A stretch of 6,354 nt of DNA from UBA3910 sp964626065 (GCA_964626065.1 CAZVDE010000075.1:1-6354), one strand, 5' to 3'. Positions 1 to 6,161 are shown, counted from the stretch's first letter. The notes: a model not told the origin generated them from the letters alone. Program-made: numbers and translations.

Positions 1-53
1 GCGCCAGGTTGTGGCCCTGGAGGTCGCCGGTTCGAATCCGGTTACTCACCCCA
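1..53 (+). tRNA. tRNA-His (GTG), 5' end cut off by window
   Basis: The 3' portion of a tRNA is visible. The anticodon stem CCAGG/CCTGG (4-8 and 16-20) encloses the 7-base loop TTGTGGC with anticodon GTG at 11-13, which reads histidine codons. A 5-base variable loop follows, then the T arm (26-30 and 38-42, first pair a G-T) around TTCGAAT, then acceptor strand TACTCAC (43-49). The discriminator base is C at 50, as expected for bacterial tRNA-His, and CCA is encoded at 51-53. The D arm and 5' acceptor strand lie outside the window; the acceptor should begin near GTGAGTA, preceded by the G-1 typical of tRNA-His. Confidence 0.93.
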
Positions 54-62
54 TTAAAAATG

Positions 63-96
63 TTAAGCGGTCCCTGTGGGCCGCTTAAATGTTTTT
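63..96 (+). terminator. Rho-independent terminator, probably bidirectional
   Basis: An 11-bp stem (63-73 with 78-88, one T-G wobble) closes a 4-base CTGT loop and is followed by ATG and five T (92-96). It lies 10 bases after the tRNA-His CCA, so it should end that transcript. A run of A at 56-60 precedes the stem, so the other strand also reads as hairpin plus T-run. It can therefore also terminate the leftward lipid kinase gene, whose stop is at 126. Confidence 0.85.
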
Positions 97-125
97 ACGC
101 CGCTGTAATTACCGTGCCGCCCATT

Positions 126-995
126 CTAAGGTATGATGACCGGCGTTTGCCCGGGGACTATTTTGGTATGCAGCGGTTCGGGAGGGAAGATATCACCATC
201 GAGCATAATGGGGTATGGGGCCCCCTCCACTGAGATATCCTTGCCCTTAAGAATGGTTACCGCCGGATGATTGGTGTGGTTGCCCGAGTAAATCTTCGGC
301 AGCGTAATGGCAAGATCCGTTCGTGTAATTTCGCCCACTATCAAAACGTCAAATTGGCCTCCGTTGTAGTGCGCATCGGGGGTAAACTTCATTCCGCCGC
401 CACCGTAGGGCATATTCATCACAAACAGTCCCACGATTCTATCAGTCCTCTTTTTGCCGTCCACACTTATTTCAACTGTAAAAGTTTTTAAATTTCTCAC
501 CGTTGCCACAACCGCCCCTAAAAAGGCGGGCTTGCCCCGCAGCATGCTCTGGCGGCTATTGTTCACGTATTGAATAACATCTACCGGAAAGCCGATTGAA
601 GCCAAAACGCCAAAAAGGCGCCGTCCGTTGAAACCTATATCTAGGCGGTCTGTGTTTCCTCTCAAGAGGACATCTATTGCCGGGGCAGTTTGCCTGGGAA
701 TGCCCAAGCCTCGGGCATAGTCATTGCCTGTCCCACCGGGAATAATACCCATTACAGCTGTACTACCCTGCAGTCCGGTCAAAACCTCTCTGATTGTACC
801 GTCACCGCCCAAGGCGGCCACAACTTCATGTTTGTCGCCGGCTGCATGGGCGAGTTCAATGGCGTGTTTGGCGTTCTTAGTAAATATTAGTTCGAAATCA
901 ATGTTTTTCTTGCGCAAAATCTCCCGTGCCAGGCGCGCCGTTTTCTGGCCCCGCCCCCGTCCGGCTAAAGGATTGGCGATTACCGCTATACTCAT
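126..995 (-). CDS. Diacylglycerol kinase / YegS-type lipid kinase
   Basis: A 289-residue protein of the DAGK-catalytic family, soluble and probably membrane-peripheral, which transfers the ATP gamma-phosphate to a lipid hydroxyl. Visible motifs are the N-terminal ANPLAGRGRG nucleotide loop (residues 7-16), the GGDGT signature (63-67), PGGTGNDYAR (86-95), and DIGFNG...ASIGFPVDV (119-140), which starts the C-terminal beta domain. Near the end, MLDGD (264-268) stands where many relatives have DGE. In Gram-positives the best-known member, DgkB, returns diacylglycerol to phosphatidic acid during lipoteichoic acid synthesis; YegS and BmrU relatives have less certain substrates, so I give no symbol. 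The start at 995 is chosen because GGGGAGGA lies 8 bases upstream and the nucleotide loop follows at once; an in-frame ATG at 1064 would add 23 residues unlike the family. It is a single-gene unit, divergent from the small gene at 1091. Confidence 0.92.
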   Translation of the reverse strand: MSIAVIANPLAGRGRGQKTARLAREILRKKNIDFELIFTKNAKHAIELAHAAGDKHEVVAALGGDGTIREVLTGLQGSTAVMGIIPGGTGNDYARGLGIPRQTAPAIDVLLRGNTDRLDIGFNGRRLFGVLASIGFPVDVIQYVNNSRQSMLRGKPAFLGAVVATVRNLKTFTVEISVDGKKRTDRIVGLFVMNMPYGGGGMKFTPDAHYNGGQFDVLIVGEITRTDLAITLPKIYSGNHTNHPAVTILKGKDISVEGAPYPIMLDGDIFPPEPLHTKIVPGQTPVIIP

Positions 996-1003
996 TACAA
1001 CGT

Positions 1004-1011
1004 TCCTCCCC
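1004..1011 (-). promoter_or_regulatory. Ribosome binding site deciding the lipid kinase start
   Basis: Read on the minus strand this is GGGGAGGA, 8 bases before the ATG at 995. The longer in-frame start at 1064 has no comparable site, which decides the start codon. Confidence 0.85.
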
Positions 1012-1013
1012 GC

Positions 1014-1043
1014 TTGATGGTGCTGACTTAATTCGCCATTATA
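1014..1043 (+). promoter_or_regulatory. Possible sigma-G-type promoter for the small spore-protein-like gene
   Basis: CATTATA at 1037-1043 fits the Bacillus/Clostridium sigma-G -10 consensus CATNHTA exactly. TTGATG at 1014-1019 lies 17 bases upstream and only partly fits the -35 consensus GHATR (it ends in ATG). A transcript would begin near 1050 and carry a leader of about 40 bases to the ATG at 1091. No sigma-A -35 element sits at proper spacing from the overlapping TATAAT. Inferred from motif matching only. Confidence 0.4.
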
Positions 1044-1045
1044 AT
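1038..1045. promoter_or_regulatory. Self-complementary ATTATAAT, -10-like on both strands
   Basis: The octamer ATTATAAT equals its own reverse complement, so TATAAT is read at 1040-1045 on the plus strand and at 1043-1038 on the minus strand. It lies between the divergent lipid kinase and small gene. On the minus strand it could be the -10 of the lipid kinase promoter, giving a leader of roughly 35 bases, although I see no good -35 in that direction. Confidence 0.35.
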
Positions 1046-1090
1046 TCGAAACTCCTTCGCTCATACTAGACGAAGAAGGGGGTGGAATGA

Positions 1091-1276
1091 ATGCCGAAAG
1101 ACAAAAAGGCGAATTTGCGTCAACAGCAGCAGTTTACCCAGGCGGGGAAACCGGCCGGCGCTAATAACTTCTTTGAAACAGCTGAAGAGCTAGCAAATCG
1201 CCAGCGTGATTCGGGGCAGGGCAAGAAACAGAAACAAAGCAAACCTACACCAAACCCGGAAGGCCCCGGGCACTAA
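1091..1276 (+). CDS. Small hydrophilic protein, possibly a small acid-soluble spore protein
   Basis: A 61-residue protein rich in Gln, Lys, Asn and Gly, with no cysteine, no membrane segment and no tryptophan. It has a basic start (MPKDKKANLRQQQQ), a central FFETAEELANRQRD (residues 28-41) and a Lys/Gln/Pro-rich tail ending NPEGPGH. The composition, and the FETAEELANRQR stretch beside Gln-rich segments, recall gamma-type small acid-soluble spore proteins, which serve as amino-acid reserves in spores, but the match is loose and other small spore proteins are possible. An AAGGGGGTGG ribosome binding site ends about 5 bases before the ATG, and a sigma-G-like promoter lies upstream, which fits expression in the forespore. 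A terminator follows 7 bases after the stop. That it is a real gene is well supported; the spore role is inference. Confidence 0.7.
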   Translation: MPKDKKANLRQQQQFTQAGKPAGANNFFETAEELANRQRDSGQGKKQKQSKPTPNPEGPGH

Positions 1277-1283
1277 AAAGTAA

Positions 1284-1305
1284 AAGGGAGCGTCCCCGCT
1301 CCCTT
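1284..1305. terminator. Bidirectional terminator between convergent genes
   Basis: A perfect 9-bp stem (1284-1292 with 1297-1305) has a 4-base TCCC loop. On the plus strand it ends the gene at 1091-1276 but is followed only by an interrupted T tract (CTCTCATTTT). On the minus strand it is followed by TTTTACTTTTT, a better T tract, so it should end the leftward gene whose stop is at 1314 at least as well. Confidence 0.85.
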
Positions 1306-1313
1306 CTCTCATT

Positions 1314-1751
1314 TTAGTCCGCCAGCAGGCGGCTGATCAGCTCCGTGAGATGTTGCGCGGTCTGCAGCGTTTCTTTCTCGTTTAGCGTCCATACATGGCG
1401 GCGCAGTTGGCGTATTGCATCGCTAATCTCCTTTTCGATGCTCAATTTTCTTTCTTGTTTGAATACGCCCCTCTCCCAAGTTTCTTCCAGCCTTTCAACA
1501 GATTGGGCCGCATCATGCCAGTGACCGCGGGCCGCATCTTCCGATACCTGGTCCACTAAATCCTGCATTTGAGCCAAGGGGTGGTTGGGTGAGGGCGTGA
1601 GGGGATGTTTGGGTAGGTATTCTGTTAGGCTGACTGTATCATTCGTCCGTTTTGGGGATTCCTGCCCGGGTAGGGAAAGTCTGTCGGAAAAGGTTAGGAC
1701 CACAATCAAGATTCCCATCAATCCTAGGAAAACGATTATTTTGCGGCGCAC
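1314..1751 (-). CDS. Small membrane-anchored DUF4363-like protein
   Basis: A 145-residue protein with a basic tip (MRRK) and one hydrophobic segment (residues 5-21), either an uncleaved anchor or a signal sequence, so the rest is probably outside the cytoplasm. Next come a polar linker (22-46), a Pro-rich stretch HPLTPSPNHPLAQ (49-61), and a charged, probably all-helical region (62-145). The pattern GHWHDAAQSVERLEETWER (76-94), with tryptophans at 78 and 92 followed by more charged helices, resembles DUF4363, a Firmicute family of unknown function; I recognise this from the pattern only. The start is GTG: AAGGAGGG lies 5 bases upstream (1757-1764 on the minus strand) and the basic, hydrophobic leader follows directly. 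It stands alone, convergent with the gene at 1091 and divergent from the glycosyltransferase. A G-rich tract on the opposite strand encodes the Pro-rich linker. Confidence 0.75.
   Translation of the reverse strand: MRRKIIVFLGLMGILIVVLTFSDRLSLPGQESPKRTNDTVSLTEYLPKHPLTPSPNHPLAQMQDLVDQVSEDAARGHWHDAAQSVERLEETWERGVFKQERKLSIEKEISDAIRQLRRHVWTLNEKETLQTAQHLTELISRLLAD
1578..1613 (+). other. G-rich tract with G-quadruplex pattern
   Basis: Five runs of three or more G (1578-1581, 1587-1589, 1593-1595, 1601-1604, 1611-1613) are separated by loops of 5, 3, 5 and 6 bases, which satisfies the usual G3+N1-7 rule. It lies on the template strand of the DUF4363-like gene, where it encodes the Pro-rich linker. 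Folding is not shown; only the pattern is seen. Confidence 0.5.
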
Positions 1752-1793
1752 CGAATCCCTCCTTTCTTAGCTCTAGCATTCCCATTTCTCGTA

Positions 1794-1821
1794 TTGATTA
1801 ATAAAATTGGCTCACAATAAT
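1794..1821 (+). promoter_or_regulatory. Possible sigma-A promoter of the glycosyltransferase operon
   Basis: TTGATT (1794-1799) and AATAAT (1816-1821) are 16 bases apart, matching 4 of 6 and 5 of 6 bases of the vegetative consensus. Transcription would start near 1828, about 20 bases before the ATG at 1848. The surrounding stretch is AT-rich compared with the flanking genes. Confidence 0.4.
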
Positions 1822-1847
1822 TGAGAGACTAACAGGAGGGACAGCCA

Positions 1848-2939
1848 ATGAAAATAATGTGGGTGATTCGCCCGGCTGAAGGCGGGATCTTACAGCATCT
1901 ACAGCAGTTGTCGGAAGGTATTTCTGATTTGGAAATTGTTGTAGTCGCACCCCCCGATCTGCGGGAGTGGGCCGGAAAACGGCGGTTCGTGCCTTTAAAC
2001 CTCACGGACGGCCTGCGGCCCAGGCAGGATTTGGAGGCCGTTCGAAGCCTGAGGCGGATCTTGAGGCGCGAAAAAGCCCACATTGTTCATGCCCATGGCC
2101 TTAAAGCGGCGTTGATTACAGCCTCAGCCCTTTTTTGGTCGCGGCGGCAGCGTTTTTTGTTCACCGCGCACAACAGCCTGCCGGAACAGTTTCCCCTCGG
2201 GCACTGGGCCGCGGGGCCGGTTCAGCGTTGGTTGTTTCAGGGCATGGATACTATTATCAGCGTTTCCGATTCTGTGCGGATGCAGATTCTCAAATATGCA
2301 CCGGGGGACAAAGTGATGACGATTCACAACGGAATTTTGCCCTCGTCGTTCGGCCTGATCAGCCGTGAGGACTCTCGGGCGCAGGCCGGTTTATTGCCTG
2401 AAGATTTAGTGGTGGGTACAGTCGCCAGGTTGATACCTGACAAGGGAATAGCAACACTGCTGGAGGCTGTGTCGCTGATTGCTAAAATCCTTCCCGATTT
2501 GAAACTCGTTATTGTGGGGGATGGGCCGGAAAGACATAGATTAGAAGGATACGCGCAAGGGCTGGGCCTTGGGCAGCGGGCCATCTTCTTGGGCCAGCGA
2601 GAAGATGTGCCTTGCTTGATGGCGGGATGGAACTGTTTTGCTCTGCCCAGTCTGAAGGAGGGGTTCAATATCAGTGTTTTAGAGGCTATGGCCAGCCGCC
2701 TGCCGGTGGTGGCCTCCGATTTACCCGCGCTGCGCGAAGCGGTTCTGACCGGGAAAGGGGGATTTCTGGTGCTGTCCGGCAGCGCTCCTGATTTTGCCGC
2801 CGCCCTGCTGCACGTGTTGAAGGCGCCGGACAAGGCAAGAGCGATGGGGGATTTCAACCGGGAACGGGTGGACTCTGTCTTTGCCGCGGATAGGATGGTT
2901 CGCAGTGTGCGCACCCTGTATGAGGGCTACCGAGATTGA
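1848..2939 (+). CDS. GT4-family glycosyltransferase
   Basis: A 363-residue cytoplasmic retaining glycosyltransferase with a GT-B fold, which moves a sugar from an activated nucleotide donor to a lipid-linked or polysaccharide acceptor. The N-terminal acceptor half has the glycine loop EGGILQH (11-17) and HIVHAHG (78-84). The C-terminal donor half has VGTVARLIPDKG (189-200), VIVGDGPERHRLE (221-233) and the EX7E motif EGFNISVLEAMA with Glu271 and Glu279, the donor-binding carboxylates. Length is normal for the family. AGGAGGG at 1834-1840 sets the start, 7 bases before ATG. Its stop overlaps the TTG start of the next gene (sequence TTGA), so the two are probably translationally coupled and act together, likely on a cell-surface glycan or glycolipid. 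Sugar and acceptor cannot be read from the sequence. Confidence 0.93.
   Translation: MKIMWVIRPAEGGILQHLQQLSEGISDLEIVVVAPPDLREWAGKRRFVPLNLTDGLRPRQDLEAVRSLRRILRREKAHIVHAHGLKAALITASALFWSRRQRFLFTAHNSLPEQFPLGHWAAGPVQRWLFQGMDTIISVSDSVRMQILKYAPGDKVMTIHNGILPSSFGLISREDSRAQAGLLPEDLVVGTVARLIPDKGIATLLEAVSLIAKILPDLKLVIVGDGPERHRLEGYAQGLGLGQRAIFLGQREDVPCLMAGWNCFALPSLKEGFNISVLEAMASRLPVVASDLPALREAVLTGKGGFLVLSGSAPDFAAALLHVLKAPDKARAMGDFNRERVDSVFAADRMVRSVRTLYEGYRD
2936..2939 (+). other. TTGA stop/start overlap coupling two genes
   Basis: The TGA stop of the glycosyltransferase (2937-2939) overlaps the TTG start (2936-2938) of the membrane protein. GAGGG at 2922-2926, inside the upstream gene, can serve as ribosome binding site with 9-base spacing. 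A weak start in this arrangement points to translational coupling. Confidence 0.7.
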
Positions 2940-5056
2940 ATCGGGCGCGTAGCGGAATCTATTATCTGCTGCTTCTGACCATTTGTCTATCCTGCCGATC
3001 CGCGGCGGCGTCCGAGTTAGGCGCGGGCCAAGTTATACTTGTGCTGTGGCATGGCCTGGAGTGGGAACAGATCAGCGAGTTTAGCTGTTCAGCGCCGCTA
3101 TCCATCGGAATAATGAACACCCGTTCCGGCGGCGGGGACGAACCCTCCGCCTCCTATTTGAGTATTAGCGCAGGTGCAAGGGCCGTGGGGTTTGCCGACG
3201 CTGCCGCCTTTTTCAGCGGGGAATCGGCCGGCGATGTTTACAGGCTGCGTACAGGTCGCGAACCGGCTTTGTATGTTCAACCCGACATAGCCCTGATCAA
3301 AGCCGCGCAAAAGGTGAACTATACTGTGAAGCCGGGTGCTTTGGGCAGTGCTTTGCGGGCCGGCGGCGTAACGGTTCAGGTGCTGGGAAACAGTGACTGG
3401 AAGGACGATGCCAACTGGGCCGCTCTGGTGGCCATGGATGAATGGGGTAGAGTCTGGGCCGGGCAGACAAGGGAAGGGGCCGTCGTTCCGGATCCCCGTT
3501 ACCCCTTTGGTTTAAGGACCGATTATCAATATTTAGAAACGGTGGCTGCGGCCGCAGTGGAAGATGTGATCATTATTGATCTGGGTGATCCGTTTCGGTT
3601 TGATCAGTATAGAAAATTTCTCAGCCCGGAACAGGCAGCGGCACTGCAGGCGCCTTTGGTTGCGGAAGCTCTGTCTTTTGTGGGAAGGCTGGCCGAAACA
3701 AAAAAAGAGGATACCGTTCTTTTAGTGGTAAGCCCCCATCCGGGCAGGCCCCGTGCGGAACAGGGCCGGTGGCTGACCCCCGTTTTGTGCATTGGTGCGG
3801 ATGAAGGTCTGCTTACCTCCGGTACTACGCGCTGGCCCGGGTTAATCACCAATATGGATATTGCCCCGACCGTGCTCGCCTTACTGCAGGTAGGCCACGC
3901 TGAACCTTTCGTGGGCCGGGAGGCGGTCAGCGCGATTTACAACGAACCACATGCTTTCTTGGAAACAATGCTGAACAGATTGGAGCGGTTGGCGCTGCGG
4001 CGCGGCCCTGTCCTGAGAGTGCTGATTCTACTGCAGATTTCGCTTTACTCCGCGTCTTTGCTGGCCCTGATCATCAATCGTCCGCCCGCACGCCTGCTGC
4101 GTGCGCTCCAGTTTTTGCACATAGTGTTTCTGGCCCTACCCCTAGGTTTGGTGTTGTTGTCCGCGTCACCGCTTTCCATTTTATTTTTAGGCCTGGCGCT
4201 TCTCATTTTAGAAATGGCGTGCTCTGCGCAGGTTATGAAAGTCGGCATAATCGCTGTCGCCACCGCCTTAATTATAGCTGCGGACGTGGCCGCCGGAAGC
4301 CCGCTTTTGCGCTATTCTTACCTCGGTTACGATCCGATCGGGGGTGCCCGTTTTTATGGCTTGGGCAACGAATTCATGGGGCTTTTGGTGGGCTCCGCTG
4401 TGCTGGGGTGGTCTGCTGTTCGAGAGAAAAACAGAAATCTCCCCTATGCGAATTGGATAGGATTTTTTGTCTTTGGAATAGTACTTGCCGTAATCGGAGC
4501 GCCCGCGTTGGGCACGAATGTGGGTGGGGCAATTTGCGCTGTGTTTGCCTTCGGCTATACTTGGAATGCCATGCGCCGCAAACAAGCGGGGTTTCGCAGT
4601 GTTCTGATCCTTGCGGCTGCCGCAGCGGCGGTCCTCGGGCTTTTAATGCTTGCCGATCACGGCAATCCCGTTAATGAGCAATCGCACATAGGGCAGACAG
4701 TCGCCGTAATTCGTCGCGAAGGTTTATTTGGCATTGGTCAGATTATCACGCGCAAGCTGGCCATGAATTTCAAATTGCTGCGCTACAGTGTTTGGAGCAA
4801 GGCTTTGCTCATTGCCCTTACCGTGATGGGCGCCAGCTTTATCTGGCCCTCCACTTTCATCGCTTGGTTAAAAGATAATTATCCGTTTATTGCCTTAGGA
4901 ATGAAAGGGACCGTGCTTGGTTCACTTGCTGCTTTCATTTTCAATGACTCGGGTGTGGTCGCCGCCGCGACCTGCCTTTATTTCGCCTCAAGTACGCTTT
5001 TGCTGCTTGCCTTAGAATTAAAACATGATCTTGATCCGCCTGAGGCCCACGTTTAA
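2936..5056 (+). CDS. Exported alkaline-phosphatase-like domain fused to a multi-pass membrane domain
   Basis: A 706-residue protein of unrecognised function. Residues 1-25 form a signal peptide (hydrophobic core YYLLLLTICL, probable cleavage after SAAA). Residues 30-335 resemble an alkaline-phosphatase-superfamily fold: a first strand VILVLWHGL (33-41), SASYLSISAGARA (71-83) where a nucleophile would be sought, VIIIDLGDPFRFDQY (211-225), LLVVSPHPGR (262-271), and TTRWPGLITNMDIAPTVLALL (297-317), the most family-like part. Usual metal ligands are partly missing (HG for DG at 39-40, PHP at 267-269 where DHG is expected), so activity is doubtful. From about 357 onward there are roughly ten membrane segments with polar motifs GARFYGLGNEFMG (470-482), GTNVGG (526-531), DHGNPVNEQSHIGQT (574-588) and NDSGVVAAA (670-678). 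The start is TTG at 2936: an in-frame stop at 2921-2923 excludes anything earlier, GAGGG lies 9 bases upstream, and a later start would lose the signal peptide. Its coupling to the glycosyltransferase suggests envelope glycan or lipid work. Its 3' end overlaps the convergent rodA-like gene by 39 bp. Confidence 0.85.
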   Translation: MNRARSGIYYLLLLTICLSCRSAAASELGAGQVILVLWHGLEWEQISEFSCSAPLSIGIMNTRSGGGDEPSASYLSISAGARAVGFADAAAFFSGESAGDVYRLRTGREPALYVQPDIALIKAAQKVNYTVKPGALGSALRAGGVTVQVLGNSDWKDDANWAALVAMDEWGRVWAGQTREGAVVPDPRYPFGLRTDYQYLETVAAAAVEDVIIIDLGDPFRFDQYRKFLSPEQAAALQAPLVAEALSFVGRLAETKKEDTVLLVVSPHPGRPRAEQGRWLTPVLCIGADEGLLTSGTTRWPGLITNMDIAPTVLALLQVGHAEPFVGREAVSAIYNEPHAFLETMLNRLERLALRRGPVLRVLILLQISLYSASLLALIINRPPARLLRALQFLHIVFLALPLGLVLLSASPLSILFLGLALLILEMACSAQVMKVGIIAVATALIIAADVAAGSPLLRYSYLGYDPIGGARFYGLGNEFMGLLVGSAVLGWSAVREKNRNLPYANWIGFFVFGIVLAVIGAPALGTNVGGAICAVFAFGYTWNAMRRKQAGFRSVLILAAAAAAVLGLLMLADHGNPVNEQSHIGQTVAVIRREGLFGIGQIITRKLAMNFKLLRYSVWSKALLIALTVMGASFIWPSTFIAWLKDNYPFIALGMKGTVLGSLAAFIFNDSGVVAAATCLYFASSTLLLLALELKHDLDPPEAHV

Positions 5057-6154
5057 AATTATGCCGATCGCCAATAAACTGGTGAGCATGGTGCTCCCTC
5101 CCGCCGTTATAAAAGGCAGCGGTAAGCCGGTAACGGGCATAATACCCAACGTCATGCCCACATTAATTAGCAAATGGAAAAAGAAAATGCTGGTGGCCCC
5201 GGTTGCCAGCAAGGCACCATAGGTATCCTTGGCGATGGCGGCGACGCGCAGCCCCCGCCAGATCAGGAAAACGTAAAGGGCCAAAACCGCCACGGAGCCC
5301 AAAAACCCCAGTTCTTCCGCGATGACAGAAAACACGAAATCGGTGTGATTTGCCGGAAGAAAACGAAGAGAACTTTGGGTCCCGTTGAGCAAGCCCTTGC
5401 CTAAAAAGCCACCCGAGCCGATGGCGATCATGGATTGGATGATGTTCCAGCCCGAACCGGTGGGATCAGAATAGGGATCTAAGAAGACCAACAGCCTTTT
5501 GAGCTGGTAAGGTTTGATTATTTTCAGCCACCCCCGGGAAGATACGATAATGCCGGCCGCCGCCGCTGTCAGCATGCTTCCCCCCGCGATTAGGATATGT
5601 TTCGGCTTGGCACCGCCGATGAACCAGAGTGTAAACAAAAGGCAGATAAAAATCGCGCCTGTGCCCATGTCGGGCTGCAGCAAAATCAATCCTGTGGGAA
5701 TGAGCGTCAGGAGAAAAGCACGTCCTACCGCCCGAGGATCACCCGCCTGTTCTTTTTCCGAAAAAATCTTGGCCAGAACTAGAATCAGGCCGATCTTGGC
5801 AAGCTCAGAGGGCTGGATGTTTAAAGGGCCCAACTTTACCCAGCGCTGCGAACCAAAGGCCGTCTTGCCCATGAGCAGAACACCCGCGAGAAGCAGTATG
5901 TTTCCCAGGTAAATAATCCGTGTCCAGCGTATCCAAGCCCGGTAATCAATGGATATAATCAGTATAGCCACCGCAACCCCCATGCCCAAGGCCAAAAGCT
6001 GCCGATACACATAATGGTAGGGGTTGAGGCCCGAAGCCTCCAGCTGGGAATGGGAAGCGGAGTAGATCACCACCATGCCGATCATGATTAAAGCCAGCAC
6101 AGCCGCGATCAAAGGCCAGTCCAAATTTCGCCAATAACGCCGGGGAATTCTCAT
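5018..6154 (-). CDS. rodA: RodA/FtsW-family SEDS peptidoglycan polymerase, probably RodA
   Basis: A 378-residue integral membrane protein with about ten membrane segments. SEDS proteins polymerise glycan strands from lipid II together with a class B penicillin-binding protein; RodA works in side-wall elongation. Signatures are IYSAS (30-34), GSQRWVKLGPLNIQPSELAK (101-120), LLQPDMGTG (158-166), FLDPYSDPTGSGWNIIQS (224-241), GKGLLNGTQSSLRFLPANHTDFVFSVIAEELGF (252-284), and GLPLPFITAGGSTML (343-357). Asp272 of HTDF corresponds to the Asp considered catalytic in SEDS enzymes. RodA is preferred over FtsW/SpoVE from overall motif style and length, but this is not certain. AAGGAGG (6162-6168, minus strand) lies 7 bases before the ATG at 6154; an in-frame ATG at 6280 would add 42 unconserved residues and cross the tRNA-Lys promoter. 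No penicillin-binding protein or mre gene is adjacent in the window. Confidence 0.93.
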   Translation of the reverse strand: MRIPRRYWRNLDWPLIAAVLALIMIGMVVIYSASHSQLEASGLNPYHYVYRQLLALGMGVAVAILIISIDYRAWIRWTRIIYLGNILLLAGVLLMGKTAFGSQRWVKLGPLNIQPSELAKIGLILVLAKIFSEKEQAGDPRAVGRAFLLTLIPTGLILLQPDMGTGAIFICLLFTLWFIGGAKPKHILIAGGSMLTAAAAGIIVSSRGWLKIIKPYQLKRLLVFLDPYSDPTGSGWNIIQSMIAIGSGGFLGKGLLNGTQSSLRFLPANHTDFVFSVIAEELGFLGSVAVLALYVFLIWRGLRVAAIAKDTYGALLATGATSIFFFHLLINVGMTLGIMPVTGLPLPFITAGGSTMLTSLLAIGIILNVGLRRIKIMF

Positions 6155-6161
6155 ACTGCTG

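Noticed and set aside
996..1064. A 23-residue N-terminal extension of the lipid kinase from an ATG at 1064
   Set aside because: The strong ribosome binding site lies before the ATG at 995, the nucleotide-binding loop follows that start directly, and the extension has no family-like sequence and would span the promoter region.
1054..1075. Small inverted repeat CTTCG/CGAAG upstream of the small spore-protein-like gene, considered as a regulatory hairpin
   Set aside because: The arms are only 5 bases with an 11-base loop and do not cover the ribosome binding site; chance is an adequate explanation.
2324..2914. Long open frame (196 codons) on the minus strand inside the glycosyltransferase
   Set aside because: It lies wholly opposite a clear family gene, and its translation shows no recognisable domain; it is a by-product of GC-rich codon use.
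3018..3020. Shared lipobox-type cysteine idea: Cys20 of the 706-residue protein as a lipoprotein anchor (nearby signal region)
   Set aside because: The residues before Cys20 (C-L-S) do not fit the lipobox well, and a better signal peptidase I site, SAAA, follows; the protein is already anchored by its membrane domain.
4268..4585. Minus-strand open frame of 105 codons inside the membrane protein
   Set aside because: No motif and no ribosome binding site seen; it lies entirely opposite a coding gene.
4219..4674. Open frame of 151 codons overlapping the membrane protein in another plus frame
   Set aside because: The translation is rich in Arg and Cys with no domain or membrane pattern, while the main frame encodes clear membrane segments throughout.
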